This document shows positions 34,794 to 43,680 of a DNA stretch of 64,000 nt, one piece after another. Under the pieces are notes generated by a model. It was given only the letters and a program-made list of their open reading frames with translations. It searched no databases and was not told the DNA's origin. The DNA lies in NCBI GenBank assembly GCA_049583635.1, contig JBAUWF010000068.1, positions 1 through 64,000 on the forward strand. The letters are read 5' to 3'. The stretch is from Dokdonella_A sp049583635 (GTDB taxonomy: Bacteria > Pseudomonadota > Gammaproteobacteria > Xanthomonadales > Rhodanobacteraceae). Position 1 is the stretch's first letter. Every line of letters starts with the position of its first letter. Made by a program: the position numbers and the translations under genes.

Positions 34794-36773
34794 ATGCAGA
34801 TGGGACGTGACTTGCTGCGCCTGTGTCTGGCAGCCGGATTGACCATCGGTTCTATACCGATCGCTGCGGCGAGCCAGTCGCAACTCATCGTCGTGCACAA
34901 GGGCGGTCACGCAAGCGCCTTTGCATTGCGCAACCATGCGCTCAAGGCGGCGGCTGCCACCTGCGACGACGACAGTGTTGTATTCGCCTTCGTCGTCACG
35001 CCGGCCGACGGCGTCAACAATGTGCGTCTGCGTCGCGGGATCGATACCAGCCGCGATATCAATCTGGAGCTGACTCTCACTTGCTCGAACATCGACGGCC
35101 GCGCGTCGATTCCGTTCGACGGCGGCGGCGGTAATGCCGTGCGTGGTACCGATTACACGACGACACCGGGCGTCGCGTCGTTGCCGCTGTCGATGGATGG
35201 CACCGGCTTGAGTGCCGGCGCCACGGTGTCGGTGCAAGTGCTCGATGGCAACGGCGCAACTGATGAGCGCGTGTTCAACATCCTGCGTCAGGCCGGATCG
35301 TTCGAGGGTCAGGGCGCATCCGGCACGCCGATCGTCGGCGTCGTGCCGGGCAGTTCGGCTCCGATCGTTGTCGTGACGATCGTGGGCGGCACACCGATCG
35401 ACCAGGCTGCCGGGCTGCTTGAGGGGCTCGATCCGGCGGCGAGTGAAGTCGCGCAGGCGGTCGAAGAGTTCTGCCGGCCCGGATTCGGTGGCGGCGCCGA
35501 TCAACCCGGTTGCGCGGCAACGCGCGACGCTTCGGATCTGATTGGCGACGTGAATACCCCGCCGGCTGTGCGCGATGAGGCAGCGATCGTGCTTGAGAAC
35601 AACCTGCGTGCGATCAGCCCGGATGAAACCACCGCGCTCGCATTCAACGGCCGGCAACTGGTATTGAATCAGGAGAGCAATCTTTCCCAGCGACTGACCG
35701 AGCTGCACAGCAGGACGCCGCCGGGTTCGAGTCTCGAAGGTCTGACGTTGATCAGCAATGGCGTACCGCTGTCGCTCAGCGGGCTCGGAGATTCATTCAA
35801 GGCGGACGCGTTGAAGGCCGATGACAACGACACCAGCGACAACCAGGCCAACGAGGAGAAACGCACGCTGCTTGGCGGCACGCGCTGGGGGGTATGGGTC
35901 AACGGTACGCTTGGCCGGTCCAAGCGCGATCGCGAGCTCGGCAATGCCGGATTCGACAACAGCACCTATTCCTTGACCAGCGGTGTCGACTACCGGTTTA
36001 CCAATCACTTCTTTCTTGGCGCAGCGCTGGGGCTTTCACGGCTCAATTCCACTTTCAGCAACGATCAAGGCTCACTGGACGCCGACGCGAGATCGCTGCA
36101 TGTCTATACCGGTTACACCGGCGACTCCGGGCTCGCGCTGGACGGGTCGTTCAGTTACACCAGTAGCGATTACAGCTTGAAACGCGTTATCGAGCTCTAT
36201 CAGTTGACGCCCGACGGTACCGGTTTCACGTCGCTTGGACGCGATATCGCGAGCAGTGACCCGAGCGCGCGCCAGTTCACCGGCAGCATTGGCCTGACCT
36301 ATACGATCATTCGCAACGTGTGGACGTTTGCGCCGCAAGCGCAGCTGCTTTATGTACGCTCGCGCTATTCGGCGTTTTCCGAAACCGGGCCGTCGGCGTT
36401 CAATCTCGACTACGCCAAGCGCAACGACCACGGAACATCTTTCTCCGCGGGCATCTATGTGGATCGCAGTTTTGCGACCACGCTTGGGGCATTCCGGCCC
36501 TATTCGCGGCTGCTCTACTACGCCGACGGCGGCGGTACGCCGGAAGATCTGTTCGCGAGCTTTGTCGCTCCGAACATCGATGGCAGCCACACGACCTTGC
36601 GCCTGGCGATGGCCAAGCCGGACAGTCGCTACGGTACTATCGAACTCGGCATGGGTTACAGTCGGCCGATAGGGACCCGCACGGTCGATTTCAACATCGG
36701 CGCGATGGAATTGCTGGACTCGAACAATCTGCGGCGCTGGGGTGTGCGGCTGGATGCGCGTGTACCGTTCTGA
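34794..36773 (+). CDS. Autotransporter-type outer-membrane protein
   Basis: 659 residues. A signal peptide ends near IAAA (about residue 25). Residues about 45-190 look like a Calx-beta-type passenger (VVFAFVVTPADGVNNVRLRRG...TDYTTTPG). A linker to about 355 is helical and acidic. The last 290 residues (from WGVWVNGTLGRSKRD) form an autotransporter beta-barrel ending in Phe (DARVPF), the signature for Bam-mediated insertion. A strong GAGGGAAGGGG precedes ATG 34794. It starts 15 bp after the DUF11 gene and the kinase starts 14 bp after it, so the three are co-transcribed. It may display its own passenger or help export the DUF11 protein. Confidence 0.88.
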   Translation: MQMGRDLLRLCLAAGLTIGSIPIAAASQSQLIVVHKGGHASAFALRNHALKAAAATCDDDSVVFAFVVTPADGVNNVRLRRGIDTSRDINLELTLTCSNIDGRASIPFDGGGGNAVRGTDYTTTPGVASLPLSMDGTGLSAGATVSVQVLDGNGATDERVFNILRQAGSFEGQGASGTPIVGVVPGSSAPIVVVTIVGGTPIDQAAGLLEGLDPAASEVAQAVEEFCRPGFGGGADQPGCAATRDASDLIGDVNTPPAVRDEAAIVLENNLRAISPDETTALAFNGRQLVLNQESNLSQRLTELHSRTPPGSSLEGLTLISNGVPLSLSGLGDSFKADALKADDNDTSDNQANEEKRTLLGGTRWGVWVNGTLGRSKRDRELGNAGFDNSTYSLTSGVDYRFTNHFFLGAALGLSRLNSTFSNDQGSLDADARSLHVYTGYTGDSGLALDGSFSYTSSDYSLKRVIELYQLTPDGTGFTSLGRDIASSDPSARQFTGSIGLTYTIIRNVWTFAPQAQLLYVRSRYSAFSETGPSAFNLDYAKRNDHGTSFSAGIYVDRSFATTLGAFRPYSRLLYYADGGGTPEDLFASFVAPNIDGSHTTLRLAMAKPDSRYGTIELGMGYSRPIGTRTVDFNIGAMELLDSNNLRRWGVRLDARVPF

Positions 36774-36787
36774 TTCTGACCTGTTGC

Positions 36788-38479
36788 ATGAACAAGGACC
36801 CCGCTGAATCGCCAACGCCGTCGGCGCCTGCATCCGAGGCACCCAAAGCGGACAAGGCGCGCGAGTCCGCCGCGCGGGATGCGCCGACCGTCGCCGGCAA
36901 CCCTCCGCCGCCGGCAGGGCAGGGCAACGAAGCACCTCGATCACCGAAACACGCAGCCGTTACGCAAGTATCGGCGCGGCCCCCTGCCGCGAAGCACGCC
37001 GGCGGAGAGGCGAAACATGCGGCCGCCACGCAGGTATCCTCGCCGTTGCCGGCACGCAAGGGCGACGCCAGTGGCGATCGCGTGCAACACGCCGCCACCA
37101 CGCACTTGTCCTCGCCGCGCGAAGCCGCAACGGGTGGTCCGGCCCGCGGTGATGAAAAGCATCTTGCCGCCACGCAATTGTCGGGACGCACGCCAGCGGG
37201 CCAGCCCTCGTCGAAATCGCGCGCTCAGACCGCGCCGAGCGCGATCGGGCGTAGCGAATTGCCCGAATGCGGACAGATCATCAAGTCACGTTTCGAGCTT
37301 ATCGAGGAACTCGGTCGCGGCGGCATGGGCGCGGTCTTTCGCGCGCGTGATCTGCGCAAGGTCGAGGCACAAGATCCCGATCAGTGGGTCGCGATCAAGT
37401 TTCTTTCCGCGGCTCTCGATGGATTCGAGCTGGCGTTTGTTTCTCTGCAGCGTGAGGCGAAACACGCGCAGACACTGAATCATCCGAACGTTGTCAAGGT
37501 ATTCGATTTCGATCGTGATGAGGCGCTGGTCTTCCTGACCATGGAAGTGCTCGAAGGCGAATCTTTGCAGCAGCGGTTGCATGACTTCGCCACGCGTCCG
37601 CTCGACAAGGATGAGCGCGAGCGCATCGCCGCCGGCATTCTCGCCGGAGTGAGTTATGCGCACTCGTGCGGCATCACCCATGCGGACCTGAAGCCATCCA
37701 ACGTCATGGTGGCGGCGGACGGCGAGCCCAAGGTGCTGGATTTCGGCATCGCGCGTCGACTTGAACACGACAGTGTATTCGATGCCGACGATATCGGAGC
37801 ATTGACCGTCGACTATGCGAGTCCGGAAATGCTGGCCGGCGAACGGCCGACTCCGTCCGATGACGTCTATGCGCTCGGGTGCATCGTGTTCGCATTGCAT
37901 ACCGGGACACACCCGTTCGACCATCTGCGCGCCGACCAGGCGAGCGAGTTGCGCCGCCGACCGGCGCGACCGCGGTCGGTGTCGCGCGTGCAATGGAATG
38001 CATTGCGCAAGGCTCTTGCCTTCACGCGCAAGCAACGCCACGAGGATGCCGCAGCTTTCCTGCGTGCCTATCGCGGGCTCGACTGGCGTCGTATCGGTGT
38101 GGCGGCGATTCTTGCGATTGCCGTCGTCGGTACCAGCGCATGGCTGCTGGCCGATCCGATACAAAGTTACCTGGCACGCTCCAATCTTCAGCCGCAGCAG
38201 GTGGCCACGCTCTCCAGGGACCTGCATGACGGAGGCGAGTATCTCGCGGCGGGCTACGGGGTGGATTCGATTCCGGCATTCGCCGAAGCATTGACCCTCG
38301 ATCCCTACAACCACGAGGCGCGATCGGGAATACGCACTGCGTTGGATCAGGCCGAGAAGGCGATGCCCGCGAACGACTATCGCCAATTCCTGACGAGCCA
38401 AGCCAACGAGCCGAGCAATCCGGACTGGATTCGTGCCGTCGCCAAGCAACGCCTCGAAGCCTTGCCCGCGACACGGTAA
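36788..38479 (+). CDS. Transmembrane Ser/Thr protein kinase with repeated Thr-Gln tail
   Basis: 563 residues. Residues 1-160 are disordered and carry four copies of a motif like KHAAATQVS, centred on Thr59, Thr81, Thr105 and Thr129. The Hanks-type kinase domain is about 169-430: Gly loop GRGGMGAVF (176-184), Lys204, catalytic loop HADLKPSN (298-305, Ala replacing the usual Arg of HRD), DFG 318-320. A membrane helix (about 435-454) leads to a roughly 110-residue outer part with TPR-like ends (AFAEALTLDPYNHEARSGIRTALDQAEKAM). The kinase faces the cytoplasm. It is the last gene of the caspase/DUF11/autotransporter unit and may sense that structure. The Thr-Gln repeats are candidate autophosphorylation and FHA-docking sites. 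Confidence 0.9.
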   Translation: MNKDPAESPTPSAPASEAPKADKARESAARDAPTVAGNPPPPAGQGNEAPRSPKHAAVTQVSARPPAAKHAGGEAKHAAATQVSSPLPARKGDASGDRVQHAATTHLSSPREAATGGPARGDEKHLAATQLSGRTPAGQPSSKSRAQTAPSAIGRSELPECGQIIKSRFELIEELGRGGMGAVFRARDLRKVEAQDPDQWVAIKFLSAALDGFELAFVSLQREAKHAQTLNHPNVVKVFDFDRDEALVFLTMEVLEGESLQQRLHDFATRPLDKDERERIAAGILAGVSYAHSCGITHADLKPSNVMVAADGEPKVLDFGIARRLEHDSVFDADDIGALTVDYASPEMLAGERPTPSDDVYALGCIVFALHTGTHPFDHLRADQASELRRRPARPRSVSRVQWNALRKALAFTRKQRHEDAAAFLRAYRGLDWRRIGVAAILAIAVVGTSAWLLADPIQSYLARSNLQPQQVATLSRDLHDGGEYLAAGYGVDSIPAFAEALTLDPYNHEARSGIRTALDQAEKAMPANDYRQFLTSQANEPSNPDWIRAVAKQRLEALPATR

Positions 38480-38562
38480 TTGCGAAACCAAATCTGTCCG
38501 GACCAATTTGTTGCGACGCGCAAAAAAAACTTGCTTATCAAGAAGTTATGTGAGCTGAATCC

Positions 38563-38591
38563 TTGACGGTCCAAGTCATCGTTGGTAGGTT
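38563..38591 (+). promoter_or_regulatory. Promoter candidate for the S53 peptidase gene
   Basis: TTGACG (38563-38568), a 17-base spacer and TAGGTT (38586-38591) fit a sigma-70 promoter. It would give a 5' leader of about 90 bases containing two hairpins. Confidence 0.45.
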
Positions 38592-38622
38592 GCGCACGCG
38601 CCGAATGCCTCAGGGGGAGCGA

Positions 38623-38656
38623 CGGTTCGCAACGAACCGCGGTGATTTCCGCGGCC
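38623..38656 (+). other. Two hairpins in the 5' leader of the S53 peptidase
   Basis: CGGTTCG-CAA-CGAACCG (38623-38639) is a perfect 7-bp stem with a 3-base loop. CCGCGG-TGATTT-CCGCGG (about 38637-38654) overlaps its 3' end and could pair as an alternative. They lie upstream of AGGAGGAGG and may affect mRNA stability or translation; no T-run follows. Confidence 0.45.
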
Positions 38657-38690
38657 GAATCACTTCACACTCATCTAGGAGGAGGTCTTC

Positions 38691-41258
38691 GTGATTGCAC
38701 ACTGCACATCGCGTTTGCGCACGTGTCTTGCGGTCGCAGCGCTGGTGGTTCTGGGTGGCGGCGCTGTGGCTGGCGTGGCCAATGTTGGTGAAGCGCTGGG
38801 CGCATCAATCACCAATCCGCCGCTCGTGACCGTTGCTCCGGCGACGACGTTGGGGCAGAACGAGTTCATCAATGGCATGTTGCCGTTTACCCAGCCGTTG
38901 CACGTCGAAATCGCACTCAAATTGCGCAACAAGCCCCAGCTCGATGCGTTCCTCGTTAATGCCGGCCGTGCAAGTACACCGGTTGCGCAACGAACGATAA
39001 ACTCCGCGCAATTCGTAGCCAGCTACTCGCCTACCGCAGATCAGGCCAAGGCTGTGGTGGACTTCCTGAGTCAGGCCGGATTTGCCAACATCGCCGTCGC
39101 GCCCAATCGCCTGCTGGTTTCGGCGGACGGTACGGTGGATATTGCAGAGGTCGCGTTTGCCACGTCGCTCGCCAAAGTGCAGGCAGCGGACGGGCGCGAG
39201 GCATTTGCCAATACCGAAGACGTGCATGTTCCGGCGGCACTGCAGCCGATCGTGCTGGCCGTACTCGGCCTGCAGACCGTGCATCAGGCCCACACACTGG
39301 CGCGCCCGGTGCAGGAGAACGGATACCAGATCGACGCGATCACCGGGCACTATCCGACCGAATTCTCGTCGATCTATGGCGGCAGCGGCGTGCCGACGGC
39401 AGCCGGCATAACGGTCGGCATCATCACCCAGGGCAGACTGACCCAGACGATCAGCGATCTCAATACTTTTACTTCGCAGCAGGGTCTGCCAACGGTCACG
39501 ACGCAGACGATCAATACCAACGGCACCAGCAACGACAACAGCGGCCTCGGCGAGTGGGACCTCGACAGCCAGGACATCGTCGGCATGGGTGGCGGTCAGG
39601 TGGGCAAGTTGATTTTCTACAATATCCCGACCTTGTCGAACGCCAATCTGACGGCGGACATCAATACGATCGTGACGGCCAGCGGAAGCAATGCGTCGAA
39701 GATCATCAACGTTTCCCTTGGCGAGTGCGAAACCTACACGCAACAGGACGGCTCGGCCGCGGCGCAGGATCAGAGTTTCCAGCAGGCGGTCGCGCAGGGG
39801 CAGACCTTCTCGATTTCCACCGGTGATTCGGGTGCCGACGAATGCGGCACCGGCGGCACGACGCCGAGCTGGCCGGCTGCCTCGCAATACGTGATTGCTG
39901 CGGCTGGCACCACTCTCAACGCGTCGACCACCACCTGGACCAGCGAAACCGTGTGGAGTGGCTCGGGCGGCAGTCAGAGCACGTTCGAACCCAAACCGAG
40001 CTGGCAGACGTTGTGGTCGGGGCCGCGCCGGGGCGTCGCCGACATCGCCTACGACGCCGACCCCAACAGCGGCTCGAAAATCATCGTAAACGGCAGCCTC
40101 GCGCAATATGGCGGCACCAGTCTGTCGGCTCCGTTGTTTGCCGGCGCGTGGGCACGCATGATGGCCGCGAACGGCAGCGGACTCGGTTTTGCCGGCCCCC
40201 TCGTGTACCAGTTGCCGGCAGCAGACTTCCACGACATCACTTCGGGCAACAACAACGGCTCGACCGCCGGACCCGGCTACGATCTCGCCTCCGGACGCGG
40301 CAGCCTGATCATGAATCTGGCAGTCAACGATCTCGGCGGCGGCGGTGGTGGCAATGTGCCGCCGGTAGCCAACTTCACGTTCACCACCAGTGGTCTCACC
40401 GCGAACTTTACCGATACCTCGAGCGACAGCGACGGCAGCATTTCCTCGCGCTCGTGGGCATTTGGCGATGGCGGCACGTCGAGCGCGACCAACCCGAGCC
40501 ATACCTACGCATCGTCGGGCAGCTACAACGTTACCCTAACCGTCACCGACAATGATGGCGGCACCGACAGCAAGACCGAATCGGTCACCGTATCCGGCGG
40601 CGGTGGTGGCGGCAACGCGCTGCAAAACGGTGTCCCCGTGACGGGTCTGGCGGCGACGACGGGTAATTACGTGTTGTACACGCTGGCCGTGCCGGCCGGT
40701 GCGACCAATCTCACGTTTGTCACCTCCGGCGGCAGCGGCGATGGCGATCTGTACGTGAAGTTCGGGTCGGCGCCGACCACGTCGAGCTACGATTGCCGCT
40801 CATGGAATTACGGCAACAGCGAGACCTGCAACATTGGTACGGCGCAGGCCGGTACCTATTACGTGATGGTCTATGCGTACTCAAGCTTCTCGGGGCTCAG
40901 CCTCACCGGCAGCTACACTGCCGGCGGTGGTGGCGGCGGCGGAACCGTGCTGCAAAATGGCGTCCCGGTGACCGGTTTGAACGCGACCAGAGGTCACTGG
41001 TCCGCAACCTACACGATGGCCGTGCCGTCGGGCGCGAGCAATCTGGTATTCCAGATTTCGGGTGGCAGCGGTGATGCGGACCTGTATGTGCGTCAGGGCA
41101 GTTCGCCGACCACGAGGCGTTACGATTGTCGCCCGTACCTGACCGGCAACAACGAGACCTGCACGTTTGCAGCACCCGCGTCGGGTACTTGGTACGTGCG
41201 AGTGCGTGCTTACCAGACCTACTCGGGAGTAACACTGGTTGGCAGCTACAACCCGTAG
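38691..41258 (+). CDS. Secreted S53 (kumamolisin-type) peptidase with PKD and two PPC domains
   Basis: 855 residues, GTG start behind AGGAGGAGG. Signal peptide about 1-28 (LAVAALVVLGGGAVAG). A pro-kumamolisin activation domain follows (about 50-190). The S53 domain has the catalytic Glu288 and Asp292 (GEWDLDSQD), oxyanion Asp379 (STGDSGADECG) and the nucleophile Ser477 in GGTSLSAP: the full set for an acid-active serine-carboxyl protease. Then come a PKD domain (about 560-640, SYNVTLTVTDNDGGTD) and two PPC-like domains (TFVTSGGSGDGDLYVKFG and VFQISGGSGDADLYVRQG) linked by Gly runs. Such C-terminal modules are often cut off or bind polymers. It is probably a type II-secreted degradative enzyme. 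Confidence 0.95.
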   Translation: MIAHCTSRLRTCLAVAALVVLGGGAVAGVANVGEALGASITNPPLVTVAPATTLGQNEFINGMLPFTQPLHVEIALKLRNKPQLDAFLVNAGRASTPVAQRTINSAQFVASYSPTADQAKAVVDFLSQAGFANIAVAPNRLLVSADGTVDIAEVAFATSLAKVQAADGREAFANTEDVHVPAALQPIVLAVLGLQTVHQAHTLARPVQENGYQIDAITGHYPTEFSSIYGGSGVPTAAGITVGIITQGRLTQTISDLNTFTSQQGLPTVTTQTINTNGTSNDNSGLGEWDLDSQDIVGMGGGQVGKLIFYNIPTLSNANLTADINTIVTASGSNASKIINVSLGECETYTQQDGSAAAQDQSFQQAVAQGQTFSISTGDSGADECGTGGTTPSWPAASQYVIAAAGTTLNASTTTWTSETVWSGSGGSQSTFEPKPSWQTLWSGPRRGVADIAYDADPNSGSKIIVNGSLAQYGGTSLSAPLFAGAWARMMAANGSGLGFAGPLVYQLPAADFHDITSGNNNGSTAGPGYDLASGRGSLIMNLAVNDLGGGGGGNVPPVANFTFTTSGLTANFTDTSSDSDGSISSRSWAFGDGGTSSATNPSHTYASSGSYNVTLTVTDNDGGTDSKTESVTVSGGGGGGNALQNGVPVTGLAATTGNYVLYTLAVPAGATNLTFVTSGGSGDGDLYVKFGSAPTTSSYDCRSWNYGNSETCNIGTAQAGTYYVMVYAYSSFSGLSLTGSYTAGGGGGGGTVLQNGVPVTGLNATRGHWSATYTMAVPSGASNLVFQISGGSGDADLYVRQGSSPTTRRYDCRPYLTGNNETCTFAAPASGTWYVRVRAYQTYSGVTLVGSYNP

Positions 41259-41279
41259 ATCCGGCATTCGTCCATGCGG

Positions 41280-41302
41280 AAAAGTCCATGGAAGGACTTT
41301 TT
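41280..41302. terminator. Bidirectional Rho-independent terminator
   Basis: AAAAGTCC-ATGGAA-GGACTTTT is a perfect 8-bp stem whose A- and T-runs serve both directions. It lies between the convergent S53 peptidase and asparaginase genes. Confidence 0.7.
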
Positions 41303-41351
41303 CGATCTACGGCAAGAGCAATGGCGCGGGTCAGGTGACCCGCGCTTCCCG

Positions 41352-41837
41352 TCAGGTCTGCTCGAAACGGTTGGCATCGCGGTTCTTGCGTACGCGGGCC
41401 GGATCCCAGATACGCCCGTTCATCGCGATGTAAACGCCCGACGGCATGATCTGCACCGCCGCGACAGCGCAACCGATATTGAATACCGCGTCGGTGCCGC
41501 GGAACAGCGCGGGATTCAGCGCGCCGGTCAGAACGATCACCTTGTCGCCAATGCCCATCAGCGCGCGCGCCGTCTCGACCATCGTGTCGGTACCGTGAGT
41601 GACCAGCACGTGCCGCTGCGGCTGCTTTTCGATCGTCGTTCGGATCAACGTGCGGTCGGCCGCGTCGATGTGCAGACTGTCCTTGCGCAGCAGCGGCAAT
41701 ACCTCGAACGCGAATCCGACGCCGAGCGCCTCGAGTATCTGTCCGATCTGCGGTGCGCCGATCTGAAATTCGGATTTCTCGTCGAAATAGATCTTGTCGA
41801 TGGTGCCGCCGGTGGTGACGATGGTCAGGTGGCGCAT
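41352..41837 (-). CDS. Single-domain asparaginase-like protein
   Basis: 161 residues from ATG 41837, which has GAGGA about 7 bases upstream (a TTG at 41843 is also in frame). LTIVTTGGTIDKIYF is the N-terminal active-site motif with the first catalytic Thr, and VTHGTDTMVETA the second (Thr-Asp pair with nearby Glu). The C-terminal domain of full L-asparaginases (about 325 residues) is absent, yet the frame is clean, with its own start and stop and no trace of the missing half downstream. Stand-alone N-domains of about 160 residues are known across Proteobacteria, so this is likely a real gene, though its activity is uncertain. 39 bp after the acyl-CoA dehydrogenase. Confidence 0.8.
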   Translation of the reverse strand: MRHLTIVTTGGTIDKIYFDEKSEFQIGAPQIGQILEALGVGFAFEVLPLLRKDSLHIDAADRTLIRTTIEKQPQRHVLVTHGTDTMVETARALMGIGDKVIVLTGALNPALFRGTDAVFNIGCAVAAVQIMPSGVYIAMNGRIWDPARVRKNRDANRFEQT

Positions 41838-41876
41838 GCGCAATCCTCGATGTCGCGTGTCGTGCTCGCGGCTCGC

Positions 41877-43529
41877 TCAGGCGCGCGCAAGCAGTGCCGT
41901 TTCAGCGGCATCGTGCGTTTCGAGCCGTGAAAGTCCGTGGCGCTCGAACACTCGCAAGGCGGCGTCGGCGTGTGCGTCGCGCTTTTCGCGTCGTGCCCAG
42001 GCAGCGTGATGCGCCAGCAACAGCGCGGCGAAACTGCGTGCAAGCGTCAATGCAACACCGCGCGCGCCGATCTCGAGCGCCGCGCGATCGCCCGCGCGCT
42101 CATCGAGCCACTGGCGCACCGAGTCCAAGACCGATCGCGCGCGCGCCGCTTCGGTACCGCCTTCGTCGAATGTGGCCGACGCCGCGCGCAGCGCGGTATC
42201 GAGGCCACCGCTGGCAAGTACCCGCAAGGCATCGAGCGCAAGCACGTTGGTCGTGCCTTCCCAGATCGGGAACACCTGCGCGTCGCGCACGAGCAGCGGG
42301 ATACCCGTGTTCTCGATATAGCCGGCGCCGCCAAACGCTTCGCAGGTTTCCGCGGCGATCCGGACTGCGAGCTTGCCGGTCCACAACTTCGTCAGTGGAG
42401 TCAGCAGCCGCAACAACACCCGTTCATCGGCACTGGCGGCGTCAGTCTCGCTGCGGCCCAGCAAGCCGGTCACGAAGAACACCAGATGGAATGCGGCCTG
42501 GAATTCCGCCTGCATATCGGCCAGCGTCGCGGCATGCAGGGGTTGATCGATCAGTGCCCGCCCGAATGCGTGGCGGCGCAGCGCATAGTCGCCGGCGAGC
42601 GCAATCGACCGGCGCATCGTGGCGAGAGCACCAACCGCATTCCAGGTGCGCGTGACATTGAGCATTGGTGCGATCAATCGCACCCCGTGACCGAGCGCGC
42701 CGACCGGTTCGGCGATCGCACCTTCGAGCTGGATTTCGGCGGTTGGCAATTCACGTGTGCCGAGCTTGTCCTTGAGACGCTCGACGCGGATGCCGTTCCA
42801 GGCGCCGTTGTCGTCGTGCGTTTCGACATAGAACAGCGCAAGTGCGTCGGCGCCGTCGCCGGCGCCCTCGGGACGCGCCAGCGTCAGCGCCATCTCGCCG
42901 ATCACGGCCGAGGTAAACCACTTGCGCCCGGTGAGGCGCCAGCGGCCATCATCGTCGCGGCGTGCGATGGTCTCGCTGTTTCCGACATCCGAGCCGCCGA
43001 TCGCCTCGGTCATCCATTGTCCGGACAGCCACAGTGTCGACACATCGCGGCTGGTCAGATGCGGCACTGCGCGATCGATCAGTACGCGATTGCCCGACGC
43101 CTTGAGCGCCGTCGCGGCGCCATCGGTCATCGCCAGCGGGCAGGTGTAGAACTCGCTCGCGACGTGATACAGATAAGCGCGGGCGAACTGGTCGCTGCGC
43201 GCATGCTCGCCATGCGTAGCGGAATGACCGGCCGCAATCAGGCCATGGCGTGCGGATATTTGCCGACCTTGTTGCCATGCCGGCGTGATCTCGATGCGGT
43301 CGATGCGCCGACCCCACGCATCCCAGCGTGTCAGGCGCGGTTCGCTCGGCGAACGCGCGCGCGCTTCGAGCCAGGCTTGGGCGGCGTGTTCGCCGAGTTC
43401 CGTCAGGTCCGGCTCGATCGCTGCCCGCACGCTTTCCGGCAGTGCGCGCTCAAGCCACGAGCGCAGCAAGCGATCGCAAGTGTACTGATTGGCGAGTTCG
43501 GCGGCTGGCTGGACAAAGGTCATGGTCAT
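41877..43529 (-). CDS. Acyl-CoA dehydrogenase family protein, AidB-like
   Basis: 550 residues, the long form seen in AidB (about 540) rather than the 380-residue fatty-acyl enzymes. WLSGQWMTEAIGGSDVGNSET is the flavin-binding loop, RWRLTGRKWFTSAV the middle strand, and CEAFGGAGYIENTGIPLLVRDAQVFPIWEGTTNVLALD the C-terminal helix bundle with the substrate-base region. AidB is induced by alkylation damage and binds FAD and DNA in E. coli; whether this homologue does the same is not shown. ATG 43529 (43523 is also possible). A strong terminator separates it from the secreted protein upstream. Confidence 0.88.
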   Translation of the reverse strand: MTMTFVQPAAELANQYTCDRLLRSWLERALPESVRAAIEPDLTELGEHAAQAWLEARARSPSEPRLTRWDAWGRRIDRIEITPAWQQGRQISARHGLIAAGHSATHGEHARSDQFARAYLYHVASEFYTCPLAMTDGAATALKASGNRVLIDRAVPHLTSRDVSTLWLSGQWMTEAIGGSDVGNSETIARRDDDGRWRLTGRKWFTSAVIGEMALTLARPEGAGDGADALALFYVETHDDNGAWNGIRVERLKDKLGTRELPTAEIQLEGAIAEPVGALGHGVRLIAPMLNVTRTWNAVGALATMRRSIALAGDYALRRHAFGRALIDQPLHAATLADMQAEFQAAFHLVFFVTGLLGRSETDAASADERVLLRLLTPLTKLWTGKLAVRIAAETCEAFGGAGYIENTGIPLLVRDAQVFPIWEGTTNVLALDALRVLASGGLDTALRAASATFDEGGTEAARARSVLDSVRQWLDERAGDRAALEIGARGVALTLARSFAALLLAHHAAWARREKRDAHADAALRVFERHGLSRLETHDAAETALLARA

Positions 43530-43629
43530 CCGGGATCGCGCGGCAAGCAGGGTCGCGCGAATCGTCCCCGATTATAGGACCCGCACCGAGCCGCGGCACG
43601 CTTGTCGGAGTTGCGCCGCCGTGACGCAG

Positions 43630-43674
43630 AAAACTGAAAATGCGCGCGCCCGGAATGTGGTTCCAGGCGCGCGC
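43630..43674 (-). terminator. Rho-independent terminator after the WY/GQG protein gene
   Basis: On the minus strand the stop is followed by a 9-bp perfect stem GCGCGCGCC / GGCGCGCGC with an inner GGAA/TTCC pairing and a 5-base loop, then ATTTTCAGTTTT. This ends transcription of the two-gene secreted-protein unit before the acyl-CoA dehydrogenase. Confidence 0.85.
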
Positions 43675-43680
43675 TGTTGC

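Noticed and set aside
38470..38520. AAATCTGTCC/GGACCAATTT as a terminator after the kinase
   Set aside because: Three mismatches in the stem and no T-run.
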